NCBI RefSeq assembly: GCF_003345525.1
Contig: NZ_QQNH01000027.1
Location: forward strand, 1-39,087
From: Pelagibacterium lacus
GTDB taxonomy: Bacteria; Pseudomonadota; Alphaproteobacteria; Rhizobiales; Devosiaceae
DNA: 39,087 nucleotides
Direction: 5' to 3'
In this document: positions 19,351 through 29,670 of the stretch, piece by piece
How the letters are laid out: every line of letters starts with the position of its first letter
How positions within the stretch are numbered: the stretch's first letter is position 1
Program-made: the position numbers and the translations under genes
Notes under the pieces: generated by a model
The model's input: only the letters and a program-made list of their open reading frames with translations
The model's database searches: none
Told to the model about the DNA's origin: nothing

Positions 19351-20156
19351 CTGCCTTGATCCATCCCACGGCCATCGTCGCAGAGACCGTCACGCTGGGC
19401 GAGAACGTCACCATCGGACCCTATTGCGTGGTCAGCGGGGATGTGGTGCTTGCCGATGGCGTAAGGCTCGTCTCCCATGTGTCCCTCGACGGCCGGACCA
19501 CTGTCGGCCCCCGCACGACGATCTATCCCTTCTCCTCCATCGGTCACCCGCCGCAGGACCTCAAATTCGAGGGCGAGCCCAGCACGGTGTCCATCGGGGC
19601 CGATTGCACCCTGCGCGAATATGTGACGATCAATCCCGGCACCGCCGGCGGCGGGATGGAAACGGTGGTGGGAAACAATTGCCTGCTCATGGTGGGCGTC
19701 CACATCGCCCATGACTGCCGCGTCGGCAATCACGTGGTGATGGCCAACCAGGCTTCGCTCGCCGGTCACTGCATCGTCGACGATTATGTGCGCTTCGGCG
19801 GCATTTGCGGCGTGCACCAGTTTGTGCGCATCGGCGCGCATGCCTTCGTCGGCGCGATGAGTTTCGTCGAGAACGACGTCATTCCCTATGGCTCGGTCCT
19901 GGGTAACCGGGCCTATCTGGGCGGGCTCAACCTGGTGGGCCTCAAGCGCCGCAAGTTCGATCGCGAATCGATCCACGCGCTGCGCGCCGCCTATCGGATG
20001 ATCTTTTCCAACGAGGGCACGCTGCGCGAACGCATCGAGGATGCGGCCGAGATATTCAAGGGCGAAAAGCTCGTGGAAGAGGTGATCGACTTCATCCGCA
20101 AGCCGTCCGAACGCGCCCTGTGCATGCCCCGCAACGGGGTCGAGACCGCGGAATGA
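19347..20156 (+). CDS. lpxA: UDP-N-acetylglucosamine acyltransferase
   Basis: The first step of lipid A synthesis. 269 residues, nearly all left-handed beta-helix (hexapeptide repeats from IHPTAIV to about residue 190) plus a C-terminal helical domain ([15 protein letters not shown] onward). The catalytic His lies in [12 protein letters not shown]. The start is GTG, overlapping the fabZ stop as GTGA; the stop overlaps lpxI as ATGA. Length is typical (E. coli 262). Confidence 0.96.
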   Translation: MTALIHPTAIVAETVTLGENVTIGPYCVVSGDVVLADGVRLVSHVSLDGRTTVGPRTTIYPFSSIGHPPQDLKFEGEPSTVSIGADCTLREYVTINPGTAGGGMETVVGNNCLLMVGVHIAHDCRVGNHVVMANQASLAGHCIVDDYVRFGGICGVHQFVRIGAHAFVGAMSFVENDVIPYGSVLGNRAYLGGLNLVGLKRRKFDRESIHALRAAYRMIFSNEGTLRERIEDAAEIFKGEKLVEEVIDFIRKPSERALCMPRNGVETAE

Positions 20157-20980
20157 CCGGCAAAGGGCGTCTCGCCCTTGTCGTGGGCTCCGGAGACCTG
20201 GTGCCGCAAGCCATAGAGGCCGCGCGCGCTGCCGGGTGGGAGGTGCGCGTGCTCAGCCTGCATGAGCGCGACGACCTCGCGGCCGAAAATCCCTTCCAGA
20301 TCAAGGTCTCCCGGCCCGACCAGGTGCTGCGGGAGATCCGTGCGTTCAAGGCCACCCATGTCTGTGCGGTCGGCGGGTTCCACATGAGCGACCGGGAGCG
20401 GGAAACTTTTGCCGAATTCGCCGGCGACCGGGAGGCGCGCAGCAGGGGAGACGGCAAGCTCTCGCAACTGGGCTCCGCGCTCCTGAAGATGCTCGGACTG
20501 CCCTTTATCGGCGTGCACGAGATCGTCCGCGACCTGCTGGCCCCGGAAGGGGTGATCGGAGCCGTCACCTCCGATGACGATCTGCTTCGCGTCATGAATT
20601 TTGCGTTCGACGCCGTCCGCCGGGCCGGCACCTTCGATCTCGGCCAGGCCCTTGTCGTGGCCGGCCAGCGCGTCATCGCGACCGAGGACATTGCCGGCAC
20701 CGACGAATTGCTGCACCGATGCGCGGCGCTGAGACAGCGCGGCCTCATCGGCGATGGCCGCGCCACGCTGGTGCTGGCCAAATCCTCCAAGCCCGGCCAG
20801 CCGCTGCATGTCGATATGCCAGCGGTCGGCCCCCAGACCATTGCCGGCGCCATCGAGGCCGGCATCGTGGCCATCGTGGTTGAGGCGGGACGCACCCTGA
20901 TGATCAATCGCGAGGAGATGGTGGCGCGTGCCGATGCCGCCGGAATCGCCTTGTTCGGCATCGCCGCGCGCGATGGCTAG
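20153..20980 (+). CDS. lpxI: UDP-2,3-diacylglucosamine pyrophosphatase LpxI
   Basis: A 275-residue protein of the former DUF1009 family. It hydrolyses UDP-2,3-diacylglucosamine to lipid X and replaces LpxH in alphaproteobacteria. The N-terminal part has a dinucleotide-like fold (ALVVGSGDLVPQAIEAARAAG). The C-terminal part holds VLAKSSKPGQPLHVDMPAVGP and VVEAGRTLMINREEMVARAD, the family's conserved blocks. The ATG at 20153 overlaps the lpxA stop (ATGA), and the 3' end overlaps lpxB by 8 nt. The order lpxA-lpxI-lpxB follows the pathway order around the disaccharide step. Confidence 0.95.
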   Translation: MTGKGRLALVVGSGDLVPQAIEAARAAGWEVRVLSLHERDDLAAENPFQIKVSRPDQVLREIRAFKATHVCAVGGFHMSDRERETFAEFAGDREARSRGDGKLSQLGSALLKMLGLPFIGVHEIVRDLLAPEGVIGAVTSDDDLLRVMNFAFDAVRRAGTFDLGQALVVAGQRVIATEDIAGTDELLHRCAALRQRGLIGDGRATLVLAKSSKPGQPLHVDMPAVGPQTIAGAIEAGIVAIVVEAGRTLMINREEMVARADAAGIALFGIAARDG

Positions 20981-22100
20981 CGCATTCCTTCTGGCCGGCG
21001 AGGCCTCGGGCGACCGGATCGGAGCCCGGCTGATGGCGGGGCTGCACCGACGCGTCCCGGGCATCGCCATCACCGGGGTTGGCGGCGAGGCCATGGAGGA
21101 GCAGGGGCTGCAAACCCTGTTCCCCCTCGATGACCTGGCGGTGATGGGCTATCGCGACGTGCTGCTGCGGTTACCGCTTCTCCTGTGGCGCGCCCACGAG
21201 GTGGTCCGGCATATCCTTGCGACGCGTCCCGACGTCGTCGTCCTCATCGACGCGCAGGTGTTTTCCAAGGTCGTCGCCCAGCGCCTGCGCAAGCGAGGAT
21301 TCAAGGGACGCATCATCCTCTATGTCGCCCCCGCCGTCTGGGCCTGGGGAGCCGAACGCGCCCGCAAGCTCGCTGGGCTTTTCGACGAAGTGCTGAGCGT
21401 CCTTCCCTTCGAGCCCCGGGCCATGCTGCGCCTCGGCGGCCCCGAGACAGCCTATGTGGGCCATCCGGCCGTCACCCGCTATGCGCAGCGCGCGCAGCCT
21501 GTCGAAACCGGGCCGTTGCTCCTGCTCCCCGGCAGCCGGAAAAGCGAAATCGACAAACATCTCGATCTGCTGCGGGCCGTGGCACAACGGGTGGCCGGGC
21601 AGGAGGCGGTCAGCGGGTTCGTGATCGTCTCGACGCGCAGCCAGGCGGCCTATATTGCCAAACGCGTCGGCCAATGGCCGTTCGCCGGCACCATCGCCTC
21701 CACGGAAGACCAGCGGACCCTGGCGTTCGCGACCGCCGTCGCGGCGGTTGCCGTAAGCGGAACCGTAACGCTCGAACTCGCCCTGGCGGGGATTCCCCAC
21801 GTGATCACCTATGTGGCCGAGCCCATGCAGGTCCGGATGTTCGAAAAGGCGACCGTCAAGCATATCGGACTGCCCAACCTGATTGCCGGCGCCGAGGTGG
21901 TGCCGGAAATCCTGTTTGCCGGCCGAGGCGAGCCGCAGCGCCTCGAGGAGGCCGTCGCACGTCTGCTGGAAAATCCCGGCGTACGCGAGGCGCAGGCCCG
22001 GGCCTTCGTCCATATCCGTTCCCTGATGGAAAAAGGGGCTCCCGAGGCGCCCCTTCAAGATCCGGTCGAGCGGATCGCCGCTCACCTTGCCCTGTCCTAA
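20973..22100 (+). CDS. lpxB: Lipid-A-disaccharide synthase
   Basis: A 375-residue GT19 glycosyltransferase that joins lipid X and UDP-diacylglucosamine into the lipid A disaccharide at the inner membrane. It opens with LLAGEASGDRIGARLM; YVAPAVWAWGAERARKLA, LLLPGSRKSEIDKHLDLL and VSGTVTLELALAGIP are the donor-binding signatures. The start ATG at 20973 overlaps the lpxI end by 8 nt. It ends the lpx run; the convergent gltA stop lies 9 bp downstream and no terminator is visible between them. Confidence 0.96.
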   Translation: MASAFLLAGEASGDRIGARLMAGLHRRVPGIAITGVGGEAMEEQGLQTLFPLDDLAVMGYRDVLLRLPLLLWRAHEVVRHILATRPDVVVLIDAQVFSKVVAQRLRKRGFKGRIILYVAPAVWAWGAERARKLAGLFDEVLSVLPFEPRAMLRLGGPETAYVGHPAVTRYAQRAQPVETGPLLLLPGSRKSEIDKHLDLLRAVAQRVAGQEAVSGFVIVSTRSQAAYIAKRVGQWPFAGTIASTEDQRTLAFATAVAAVAVSGTVTLELALAGIPHVITYVAEPMQVRMFEKATVKHIGLPNLIAGAEVVPEILFAGRGEPQRLEEAVARLLENPGVREAQARAFVHIRSLMEKGAPEAPLQDPVERIAAHLALS

Positions 22101-22109
22101 GTCTTTCGC

Positions 22110-23399
22110 CTAGCGATCGCCCATCGCGACATATTCGCGACGCACGGGCCCGTTGTAGAGCTGGCGCGGCCGGCCGATTTTCTTCTGCGGATCGGCGATC
22201 ATTTCCTTCCACTGGGCAATCCAGCCCACGGTGCGCGAAAGCGCGAAAATCGCCGTGAACATGGAGGTGGGGAAGCCGATGGCGTCGAGAATGATGCCCG
22301 AATAGAAATCCACATTGGGATAGAGCTTGCGTTCGACGAAATAGGGGTCTTCGAGCGCAATCTTCTCCAGAGCCTGCGCCACCTGCAGGGTCGGGTTGTT
22401 CTCGACCCCGAGCAGGCCGAGCACTTCGCGGGCCGATTCCTGCATCACCGCGGCGCGCGGATCGTAATTCTTGTAGACGCGGTGACCGAAGCCCATCAGG
22501 CGGAATGGGTCGTTCTTGTCCTTGGCGCGCTCGATGAACTCGGGAATGCGATCGACCGTGCCGATCTGCCGGAGCATGTTGAGCGCGGCTTCGTTGGCCC
22601 CTCCATGCGCCGGGCCCCAGAGGCAGGCAACGCCCGCCGCGATGCAGGCGAAGGGATTGGCGTCCGAAGACCCGGAAAGCCGAACCGTGGAGGTCGAGGC
22701 GTTCTGCTCGTGATCGGCATGCAGCGTGAAGATGCGGTCCATCGCCTTGGCGACGATCGGATTGACCTGATATTCCTCGGCCGGAACGGCAAAGCACATA
22801 TGCAGGAAGTTCGAAGCGTAATCGAGGTCGTTGCGCGGATAGACGAAGGGCTGGCCGACCGAATACTTATAGGCCATGGCCACGATGGTCGGCAACTTGG
22901 CGATCATCCGGATCGAGGCGATCTCGCGCTGCTGGGGGTCCGAAATATCGGTGGAGTCGTGATAGAAGGCGGCCATTGCCCCCACGACGCCGGTGACGAT
23001 GGCCATCGGGTGCGCATCGCGACGGAAGCCCCGATAGAAATAGTGCATCTGTTCGTGCACCATGGTGTGGCGGGTGACGCGATTGTCGAAATCGGCCAGT
23101 TCCGCCTTGCTGGGCAATTCGCCGTAGAGCAGCAGGTAACAGACTTCGAGATAGGAGCTTTTCTCGGCCAGTTGGTCGATCGAATAGCCCCGATAGAGCA
23201 ATTCGCCGACATCGCCGTCGATATAGGTGATCGCGCTGTCGCAGGCTGCCGTTGAAGTGAACCCGGGATCGTAGGTGAACAATCCCGTTTTTGCGTAAAG
23301 CGAGCGGATGTCGATGACATCGGGGCCAACAGTGCCGGCCAGAACGGGGAACTCGTAGGTTTCCCCGCCTAGCGACAGCTTGGCTGTATTATCGCTCAT
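22110..23399 (-). CDS. gltA: Citrate synthase
   Basis: A 429-residue type II citrate synthase that condenses acetyl-CoA and oxaloacetate at the entry of the TCA cycle. Active-site blocks are present: [16 protein letters not shown] (catalytic His), [15 protein letters not shown] (His and Arg), and [13 protein letters not shown] near the C-terminus. The N-terminal small beta domain ([20 protein letters not shown]) is typical of the NADH-sensitive hexameric Gram-negative form. The start ATG at 23399 has GGGAGG (23411-23406) 6 nt upstream; a longer in-frame start at 23474 lies in the leader and is rejected. Confidence 0.97.
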   Translation of the reverse strand: MSDNTAKLSLGGETYEFPVLAGTVGPDVIDIRSLYAKTGLFTYDPGFTSTAACDSAITYIDGDVGELLYRGYSIDQLAEKSSYLEVCYLLLYGELPSKAELADFDNRVTRHTMVHEQMHYFYRGFRRDAHPMAIVTGVVGAMAAFYHDSTDISDPQQREIASIRMIAKLPTIVAMAYKYSVGQPFVYPRNDLDYASNFLHMCFAVPAEEYQVNPIVAKAMDRIFTLHADHEQNASTSTVRLSGSSDANPFACIAAGVACLWGPAHGGANEAALNMLRQIGTVDRIPEFIERAKDKNDPFRLMGFGHRVYKNYDPRAAVMQESAREVLGLLGVENNPTLQVAQALEKIALEDPYFVERKLYPNVDFYSGIILDAIGFPTSMFTAIFALSRTVGWIAQWKEMIADPQKKIGRPRQLYNGPVRREYVAMGDR

Positions 23400-23466
23400 G
23401 AAATGCCTCCCGGAGTTATGGCTCAAGGAACCACGAGACGGAGCTCGTACGATCTGAGCGCGCAAC

Positions 23467-23482
23467 GACATCAAAAAATGTC
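23467..23482. repeat. Short inverted repeat upstream of gltA
   Basis: GACAT and ATGTC flank a 6-nt A/T-rich spacer, 68 bp upstream of the gltA start, in the 169-bp region between gltA and gltX. It may be an operator or nothing. I found no convincing -35/-10 pair in this region, nor a clear terminator for gltX. Confidence 0.2.
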
Positions 23483-23568
23483 AGGTTTGGGTATCCGAAT
23501 TTCGAGAGCCGCGCAACTAAGTCATGGCTCTTGACGTATAGGGGAAGGCGAATGGCAGCCCCCACAAA

Positions 23569-24993
23569 CTAGACCGCTCCGCCGACAGCGTCGGACAAGC
23601 GCCCCAGGCTTTCCTCACGCCCGATGAGCGTCATGACCTCGAAGATGCCCGGAGAAACGGTGCGTCCCGTCAGCGCGGCGCGCAGCGGCTGGGCGATCTT
23701 GCCCAGCTTTACCCCCGCACCTTCCGCATAGGTCCGAACCGCATCGCCGATCGCATCCAGCGACCAATCTTCCAATTGCGCCAGCCGGTCACCGAGATGG
23801 CGCAGATGCTCGAGATTTTCCGCAGCGAGCTGGTCCGAGGCCTTTTCATCCATAGCCAGTGGGCGCGCGGCGTAAATGAACTGGGCGAGATCGATCAGCT
23901 CCAGCACCGTCTTGGCGCGGGGCTGTAGTTCGGGCAGTGCGGCAAGAACGGTGACCTTGTTGGCGACGAGCCCGGCATAGTCGGCATTGCGTCCAGTTTC
24001 CGAGGCGGTGTCGACCATGATGTCATAGAGATGGGCCGGCTCGGCGCTGCGGATACAATGCCCGTTCAGATTGTCAAGCTTGACGAAATCGAACCGCGAA
24101 GCGCCCTTGTTCAGCGCCTCGAGCGAGAACCACTCGACCATCTGGTCGGTGGAGAAAATTTCGTCGTCCCCATGCGCCCAGCCCAGCCTTGCCAGGTAGT
24201 TGCGCAGCGCCTCGGGCAAATACCCCATCTGGCGATAAGCTTCGACCCCCATGGCGCCGTGGCGCTTCGAGAGCTTGGCCCCGTCCGGGCCGTGAATCAG
24301 CGGGATATGGGCCATTTCGGGCACGTCCCAGCCCATGGCCCGATAGATGACGATCTGCCGGGCGGCATTGGTCAGGTGGTCATCGCCGCGAATGATGTGC
24401 GTCACCCCCATATCGTGGTCGTCGACCACCACCGCATGCATATAGGTGGGGGTGCCATCGGAACGCAGGATGATGAAATCATCGAGGTTTTCGGCCCGGA
24501 ACACCACATCGCCCTGGACATGGTCCTTGACCACGATTTCCCCCGATTCCGGAGCCTTGACCCGAATGACGGGATCGACGCCCTCGGGAGCCTCGGAGGG
24601 ATCGCGATCGCGCCAGCGTCCGTCATAACGGGGAGGACGCCCTTCCGCGCGGGCCTTTTCCCGCATCTCGGTCAATTCCTGCGGCGAGCAATAGCATTTG
24701 TAGGCCTTGCCATTGGCGAGCATTTCATGGGCGACGGCCGCGTGGCGGTCTGCGCGCTGGAATTGGGAAATCGGTTCTCCGTCCCATTCGAGCCCCAGCC
24801 AACTCATCCCGTCGAGAATGGCCGCGACGGCCGCGTCGGTCGACCGCTCCCGATCGGTGTCCTCGATCCGCAGCAGCATCTTGCCGCCCATCTTGCGGGC
24901 AAAGACATAATTGAACAGGGCCGTGCGCGCGCCCCCGATATGGAGAAACCCGGTGGGAGAGGGCGCAAACCGCGTGACGACGGGAGTGTTCAT
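23569..24993 (-). CDS. gltX: Glutamyl-tRNA synthetase
   Basis: A 474-residue class I synthetase charging tRNA-Glu. [19 protein letters not shown] (residues 9-27) holds the HIGH-type motif, KLSKR (240-244) is the KMSKS motif, and the alpha-helical anticodon domain covers about 320-470. CYCSPQEL near residue 100 marks the zinc-like insert, but the third Cys usually found after YDGR is replaced here (YDGRWRD). Alphaproteobacteria often have two GltX paralogues, one of which may misacylate tRNA-Gln; which one this is cannot be told here. The start is ATG at 24993; the open frame extends further upstream only as a shadow of comEC. Confidence 0.96.
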   Translation of the reverse strand: MNTPVVTRFAPSPTGFLHIGGARTALFNYVFARKMGGKMLLRIEDTDRERSTDAAVAAILDGMSWLGLEWDGEPISQFQRADRHAAVAHEMLANGKAYKCYCSPQELTEMREKARAEGRPPRYDGRWRDRDPSEAPEGVDPVIRVKAPESGEIVVKDHVQGDVVFRAENLDDFIILRSDGTPTYMHAVVVDDHDMGVTHIIRGDDHLTNAARQIVIYRAMGWDVPEMAHIPLIHGPDGAKLSKRHGAMGVEAYRQMGYLPEALRNYLARLGWAHGDDEIFSTDQMVEWFSLEALNKGASRFDFVKLDNLNGHCIRSAEPAHLYDIMVDTASETGRNADYAGLVANKVTVLAALPELQPRAKTVLELIDLAQFIYAARPLAMDEKASDQLAAENLEHLRHLGDRLAQLEDWSLDAIGDAVRTYAEGAGVKLGKIAQPLRAALTGRTVSPGIFEVMTLIGREESLGRLSDAVGGAV

Positions 24994-25071
24994 TTCATCA
25001 TACCGTTTGGAGAATTCATGGGGCGGTGTGTACCATAGCCCGCGTCCAGCGCAAGAGAAGGGGCTCGCGCA

Positions 25072-27192
25072 ATGGTCGACTTTCCCGGCACCCGGTCGAG
25101 AGGGGCTGTCCGGCCCGCAGGACACGTGGTCCGGCGGGGCGGTATCCGGGCGCTCGCCGCAACCCTGGGCACCGCAATCGCCGACGCGGCGGCCCAAAGG
25201 CGCCTCTTCATCCTCTGGCCCTTCGCCATCATTCTGGGGCTGATCGTCTATCGCGTGCTGCCACAGGAGCCGCAGATCGGCAGCCTGGCGGCCGGGGGCG
25301 TCGGATTGGCCGCCGCAGGGCTCTGGAGCCGGCGGCATCGCTGGCTGGGTATGCTCTTTCAATTGGCCGTGATGGTGTGGGTCGGCCTCGCTCTGCTGCC
25401 GCTTCACGGGTTTTTCCTTGGCACAAACATGCTCCAGCAGGCGCGCTATGGCACATATTCGGCCCATATCGATGCCGTGCTGTCCGATGATGGGGAAAGC
25501 CAGCGCTGGATCATCTCCGACATTTCCGGGGAGCCGGACTGGGCGGTTCCCGACGTGCAGCGCGCCCGGGTGACGGTGAATGGCGGTCCGAGCGTTTCCT
25601 CCGGCGACCGAATGACGGTGCGCATCCGCTTCTATCCCGTGCCGAGCCCCGCGGTTCCGGGCGGATACGACTCCCAGTTCATCAGCTATTTCGAAGGGAT
25701 CGGGGCCTTTGGGACAGCTCTGGGCGATGTGACGGTGGCGCCCCGGGAAACCGGCGCCCTGTGGAACGGCATAAACACGCTGCGCGCGGCCATCACGGCA
25801 CGGCTGGTCGAACGGCTGGGCGACAGGATCGGCGGGATCGCCACGGCGCTGATCACCGGCGATCAAAGCCGGATTTCCGAGGGCGATTATGACGTCATGG
25901 CGGCGGCGGGGATCGTGCACGTCATCTCGATCTCCGGGCTGCACCTGACCCTGGTGGCCGGCACCATGTTCGCGACGGTCCGGCTGCTGCTCGCGTTCGG
26001 CCATGGGCTGACCCAGCGCGTCTCCATCAAGAAAATCGCTGCCCTGTGCGGCATCGTGACGGCATTCGGCTATATGCTGCTCTCGGGCATGGTGATCCCG
26101 GCGGTGCGCTCGACCATCATGATCGTCCTGATCTTTGCGGCGATCATTGCCGGGCGGCAGGCGCTGACCATGCGCAATGTGGCGATCGCGGCGCTGATCA
26201 TCATTGCATTTCAACCCTCTACGATCTTTCGCGCCTCGTTCCAGATGTCGTTCGCTGCCGTCGTCGCCCTGATCGCCGGATATGAGATGATGCGCAGGCA
26301 ACGCGAGGACCGCGCTGCGCCGCCGCCCAACCGCGCGCTCAGGATGACCGCCGATGTCTCGATCACCAGCCTTATCGCCGGTCTCGCAACGGTGGTCTTT
26401 ACGGCGTTCCATTTCCAGCAGACGGCGCCGTTCGGGGTGCTGGGCAATCTGATGATCATGCCGTTCGTGAGTTTCGTCCTGATGCCGTCGGCCTTGTTCG
26501 GGACCTTGCTGATGCCCCTGGGACTCGAGGCGCCGCTGGTGGCGACGCTCGGCTGGTCGATCGAGGCGATGTTGTGGAGTGCCGAGTTCGTGCGTACCAT
26601 CAGCGGAGGCTTCGATCCCAGTCCGATCCTTGCGCCCTCCGCCCTGGTGGTGACGCTTATCGCCTTGGGATGGCTGGCATTTTTCCGCACGCGCCTGCGC
26701 CTGGCCGGCCCGATTTTGGCTGTGCCCATCATTGCCCTGTTCTGCCTCGAACGCGTGCCGGACATCATGATCGCCGACCAGACGCAGGCGGTTGCGGTGC
26801 GCCATGGGGGCGCCATGGGGCTGATTGCCGGGCGGACCGGCACTTTTGCGACCAATGTCTGGTCGGAGCGGTACATGCTGGAGATCGCGGGCCGGCACGA
26901 GGCGACCCGGTGCGATGCCCTGGGCTGTTTAATCGTTTCGGATCAAGGCTATACGGTGGCGCTGGTCAAGGATCGCGCGGCGTTCGAGGAGGATTGCAGG
27001 GTGGCCGATATCGTCATCGCCCGCATTCCTGCCCCCAAATCTTGCGAAAACGAGGCCGAACTTGTGGTCGATATGTGGGGTTTGAGGGACTATGGGACGC
27101 ATATGGTGGCGTGGAATGGGCCTTATGCGCGTCCTTATGTGCAGACGGCGATCGACAACCCGAACCGCCCCTGGCGGCCCGGCGCTCAGTAG
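25072..27192 (+). CDS. comEC: ComEC/Rec2-type DNA uptake channel protein
   Basis: A 706-residue polytopic membrane protein of the family that moves single-stranded DNA across the inner membrane during transformation. After two to three N-terminal helices comes an OB-like DUF4131 region (about residues 120-215). The Competence domain follows (about 245-560) with the signature [18 protein letters not shown] near 280-297. The last about 145 residues look like a decayed metallo-beta-lactamase domain: the [13 protein letters not shown] start and a [12 protein letters not shown] segment remain, but no HxHxDH metal motif is visible. The gene is divergent from gltX and its end overlaps lexA (opposite strand) by 7 nt. 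Confidence 0.92.
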   Translation: MVDFPGTRSRGAVRPAGHVVRRGGIRALAATLGTAIADAAAQRRLFILWPFAIILGLIVYRVLPQEPQIGSLAAGGVGLAAAGLWSRRHRWLGMLFQLAVMVWVGLALLPLHGFFLGTNMLQQARYGTYSAHIDAVLSDDGESQRWIISDISGEPDWAVPDVQRARVTVNGGPSVSSGDRMTVRIRFYPVPSPAVPGGYDSQFISYFEGIGAFGTALGDVTVAPRETGALWNGINTLRAAITARLVERLGDRIGGIATALITGDQSRISEGDYDVMAAAGIVHVISISGLHLTLVAGTMFATVRLLLAFGHGLTQRVSIKKIAALCGIVTAFGYMLLSGMVIPAVRSTIMIVLIFAAIIAGRQALTMRNVAIAALIIIAFQPSTIFRASFQMSFAAVVALIAGYEMMRRQREDRAAPPPNRALRMTADVSITSLIAGLATVVFTAFHFQQTAPFGVLGNLMIMPFVSFVLMPSALFGTLLMPLGLEAPLVATLGWSIEAMLWSAEFVRTISGGFDPSPILAPSALVVTLIALGWLAFFRTRLRLAGPILAVPIIALFCLERVPDIMIADQTQAVAVRHGGAMGLIAGRTGTFATNVWSERYMLEIAGRHEATRCDALGCLIVSDQGYTVALVKDRAAFEEDCRVADIVIARIPAPKSCENEAELVVDMWGLRDYGTHMVAWNGPYARPYVQTAIDNPNRPWRPGAQ

Positions 27193-27893
27193 CGCCGCAT
27201 CAGGCCGACCAGCCGGCCCTGGACCTTGACGCGATCGGGGCCGAAAATCCGGGTTTCGTAAGCGGGATTGGCCGCTTCCAGAGCGACGGCATTTCCCTTT
27301 TTCCTCAAGCGCTTGAGGGTGGCTTCCTCATCGTCCACGAGAGCGACGACGATCTCCCCGCTGCCGGCCGAATCCTGCTTGCGGATCAATACGGTGTCGC
27401 CATCGAAAATGCCCGCATCGATCATCGAATCCCCGCGAACCTCAAGGGCGAAATGCTCGCCCGAGCCCAGCATTTCGGGGGGGACGGTGATGGAGTGGGA
27501 ATGGGTCTGGATGGCCTCGATGGGGGTGCCTGCGGCAATGCGGCCCATGACTGGAATGGTGACGGAAGCCCCGGATTCCGGGCCTTTCGGAATGGATCGG
27601 GCCGGGGATTTCCCAAGATTGCCCTCTATGACGCTGGGCTCGAACCGCGCCTTGCGCCCCCCGAGCGAGGGGTTCATGGAATCGGGGAGCTTGATGACTT
27701 CCAGAGCCCGCGCCCGGTTGGGCAGGCGGCGGATGAAGCCGCGTTCCTCCAGCGCCGTGATCAGGCGATGAATCCCGGATTTCGATTTGAGATCAAGGGC
27801 TTCCTTCATCTCGTCGAAGGAGGGGGGGATGCCGCTTTCCTTCATTCGCTCATGAATGAACATCAAAAGTTCATGCTGCTTGCGCGTCAACAT
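27186..27893 (-). CDS. lexA: LexA repressor, SOS regulator
   Basis: A 235-residue SOS repressor. An N-terminal winged helix-turn-helix (about 1-65: [17 protein letters not shown], then [20 protein letters not shown]) binds DNA. The C-terminal peptidase domain has the RecA-stimulated cleavage site Ala121-Gly122 (GRIAAGTPI), nucleophile Ser156 (RGDSM) and Lys194 (EATLKRL). The length and the about 50-residue linker are typical of alphaproteobacteria. Two perfect LexA boxes in the promoter at 27920-27964 show autoregulation. It lies downstream of moeA on the same strand, so readthrough from the trp-moa run may add a basal level. The 3' end overlaps comEC by 7 nt. Confidence 0.98.
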   Translation of the reverse strand: MLTRKQHELLMFIHERMKESGIPPSFDEMKEALDLKSKSGIHRLITALEERGFIRRLPNRARALEVIKLPDSMNPSLGGRKARFEPSVIEGNLGKSPARSIPKGPESGASVTIPVMGRIAAGTPIEAIQTHSHSITVPPEMLGSGEHFALEVRGDSMIDAGIFDGDTVLIRKQDSAGSGEIVVALVDDEEATLKRLRKKGNAVALEAANPAYETRIFGPDRVKVQGRLVGLMRRY

Positions 27894-27919
27894 GGCTGGC
27901 CCTCGGCGATCACGAATCG

Positions 27920-27964
27920 GAACAAATATTGAACTTTTATACGTGTTCCGGAAATGTTCCGCAA
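27920..27964 (-). promoter_or_regulatory. lexA promoter with two LexA boxes
   Basis: On the minus strand TTGCGG (27964-27959) and TATAAA (27941-27936) are separated by 17 bp. One perfect box (GTTC-N7-GTTC as read on the plus strand, 27945-27959) lies in the spacer and touches the -35. A second (GAAC-N7-GAAC, 27920-27934) lies just after the -10, around the start point. Binding at either would block transcription, the expected negative autoregulation. Confidence 0.92.
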
Positions 27965-27996
27965 GTCATTGCCAGCGAACATGGCGAATATTCGCG

Positions 27997-29187
27997 CTAA
28001 AAACGTTGTACTTCGATGTTGTGCCCGCGCTTGAGGCCGGAAGAATGCTCCTTGTGCACGATGAGCACATCGGCCCCGGCCACCGAGGAGAGATGGCCGC
28101 TGTCGATCTGCCGGACGGGCTCGACCGCGGTGCCAAGATCGGGATCGGAAATCAGGCGTCCGCGCAGGAAGTGCCGGCGGGCGGCATTGGGCCCGAGATC
28201 GGCCGCGAGGGGCAGGTATTGGGGGGCAGGGGGCCGCGCCCCGACCAGGGCCAGAACGGCGGGCAGGACGAAGATGCGCGCGGTGACGAGGGAAGAGACC
28301 GGATTGCCCGGCAGGCCGAAGACGAGGGTCTTGCCGCGGCGGCCGAACATCAGCGGCTTGCCCGGTCGCATGGCGATGCGCCAGAAGTCGATGGCGACCC
28401 CCTTGGCCTTGAGCATCTCCTGGACCAGATCGTGCTCGCCGACGCTGGCGCCGCCGGTGGTGATGAGAATATCGGGCTCGGCGTCGAGCGCCCGGGCCAG
28501 CGCCGCGCCCAAGGCCTCGCGACTGTCGGGGGCGATGCCGTGATCGGTGATCGGGCCGGCATGGGGGGCGAAGAAGGCGGCAAGCCCAAGGGAGTTGGAG
28601 GCGACGATCTGGTCGGGCCCGACCGGATGGCCCAGCGGCACGAGCTCGTCGCCGGTGGCGAGGATGCCGATACTAGGGCGACGGGCGACCGCGAGCTCGG
28701 ACACGTTGCCGGCGGCGATGAGCGCCAGCCGGTTGGGCGTGATGGCGGCGCCGGCAGCCGCGAGGACGTCGCCCTCGGCGAAATCCTCGCCGCGATAGCG
28801 GATGGAGCGGCCCGACAGGACATCGGCCTCGAAGGTGATGGCGGCGCCCTCAGCCCGGGTTTCCTCCTGCATGACCACGGCGTCGGCGCCGGGAGGGACC
28901 GGCGCGCCGGTGAAGATGCGCACGCATTGGCCCGGCCCCACGGCGCCGTCGAACCGCGCCCCGGCCTGGGACGTGCCGATCATCTGGAGGGTGGCGCCGG
29001 GATGGACGTCGGCGGCGCGCACGGCATAGCCGTCCATGGCGCTGACGTCGAAGGCCGGGTTGAAGAGGCGGGCGCGGACATCGGCCGCCGCGATGCGCCC
29101 GAGCGAATCGGGGAGGGCGACGGTCTCGCTGCCAAGCGGCCGGATGGCCGACAGGATGCGCTCGAGCGCTTCGTCAACGCTGATCAT
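27997..29187 (-). CDS. moeA: Molybdopterin molybdenumtransferase
   Basis: A 396-residue enzyme that inserts molybdate into adenylylated molybdopterin, the last step of molybdenum cofactor synthesis. It has the usual order: DVSAMDGYAVRAADV (about residues 47-61), RIFTGAPVPPGADAVV, the MoCF-domain loop ILITTGGASVGEHD, and the FGLPGNPVSS loop, then a C-terminal beta domain. The start ATG at 29187 overlaps the moaC stop (ATGA). moaC and moeA are co-transcribed behind the trp genes, an arrangement shared with other alphaproteobacteria. Confidence 0.96.
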   Translation of the reverse strand: MISVDEALERILSAIRPLGSETVALPDSLGRIAAADVRARLFNPAFDVSAMDGYAVRAADVHPGATLQMIGTSQAGARFDGAVGPGQCVRIFTGAPVPPGADAVVMQEETRAEGAAITFEADVLSGRSIRYRGEDFAEGDVLAAAGAAITPNRLALIAAGNVSELAVARRPSIGILATGDELVPLGHPVGPDQIVASNSLGLAAFFAPHAGPITDHGIAPDSREALGAALARALDAEPDILITTGGASVGEHDLVQEMLKAKGVAIDFWRIAMRPGKPLMFGRRGKTLVFGLPGNPVSSLVTARIFVLPAVLALVGARPPAPQYLPLAADLGPNAARRHFLRGRLISDPDLGTAVEPVRQIDSGHLSSVAGADVLIVHKEHSSGLKRGHNIEVQRF

Positions 29188-29669
29188 GGCTCTTGCCTTG
29201 TAAAATCGCCCGACTTGCCGCCGCTCTTGGACAGAAGGCGCAGATCGGTGATGGTCATGGATTTATCGAGCGCCTTGGCCATGTCGTAAAGGGTCAGCGC
29301 GGTGACCGAGGCGGCGGTGAGCGCTTCCATCTCGACGCCGGTGCGCCCGACGGTCTCCACCGTCGCCCGGATCGCTATGATGCCGGGCGCCGCGACCGGC
29401 TCGATATCGACGGTGATCCTCGTGACGGGGATGGGGTGGCAGAGGGGGATCAGCTCGGAGGTCTTCTTGGCGGCCATGATGCCCGCCACCCGCGCCACGG
29501 CCACGGCATCGCCCTTCTTGAGCGCGCCGCCGAAGATCGCTTCGACAATGGCCGGGGAGGCGTGCAACTCGGCCCCGGCCACGGCGCGGCGCACCGTCTC
29601 GTCCTTGCCGGCGATGTCGACGATACGCGCCGCGCCCTGCTCATCGAGATGGGTGAGCTTTTCCGCCAT
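29184..29669 (-). CDS. moaC: Cyclic pyranopterin monophosphate synthase
   Basis: A 161-residue hexameric enzyme that, after MoaA, forms cyclic pyranopterin monophosphate. KKTSELIPLCHPIPVT (His and Cys region), GVEMEALTAASVTALTLYDM and LLSKSGGKSGDF are the conserved blocks with the active-site Lys residues. The Met-Cys-Lys segment common elsewhere reads D-M-A-K here. The start ATG at 29669 follows the trpC stop by one base, so it is translationally coupled; an open frame continuing further upstream is a trpC shadow. Confidence 0.96.
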   Translation of the reverse strand: MAEKLTHLDEQGAARIVDIAGKDETVRRAVAGAELHASPAIVEAIFGGALKKGDAVAVARVAGIMAAKKTSELIPLCHPIPVTRITVDIEPVAAPGIIAIRATVETVGRTGVEMEALTAASVTALTLYDMAKALDKSMTITDLRLLSKSGGKSGDFTRQEP

Positions 29670-29670
29670 C

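Noticed and set aside
24994-26898. Upstream in-frame extension of gltX to 1109 codons
   Set aside because: The extra part lies antisense to comEC and is low-complexity; gltX has a clear start at 24993 directly before its conserved N-terminus.
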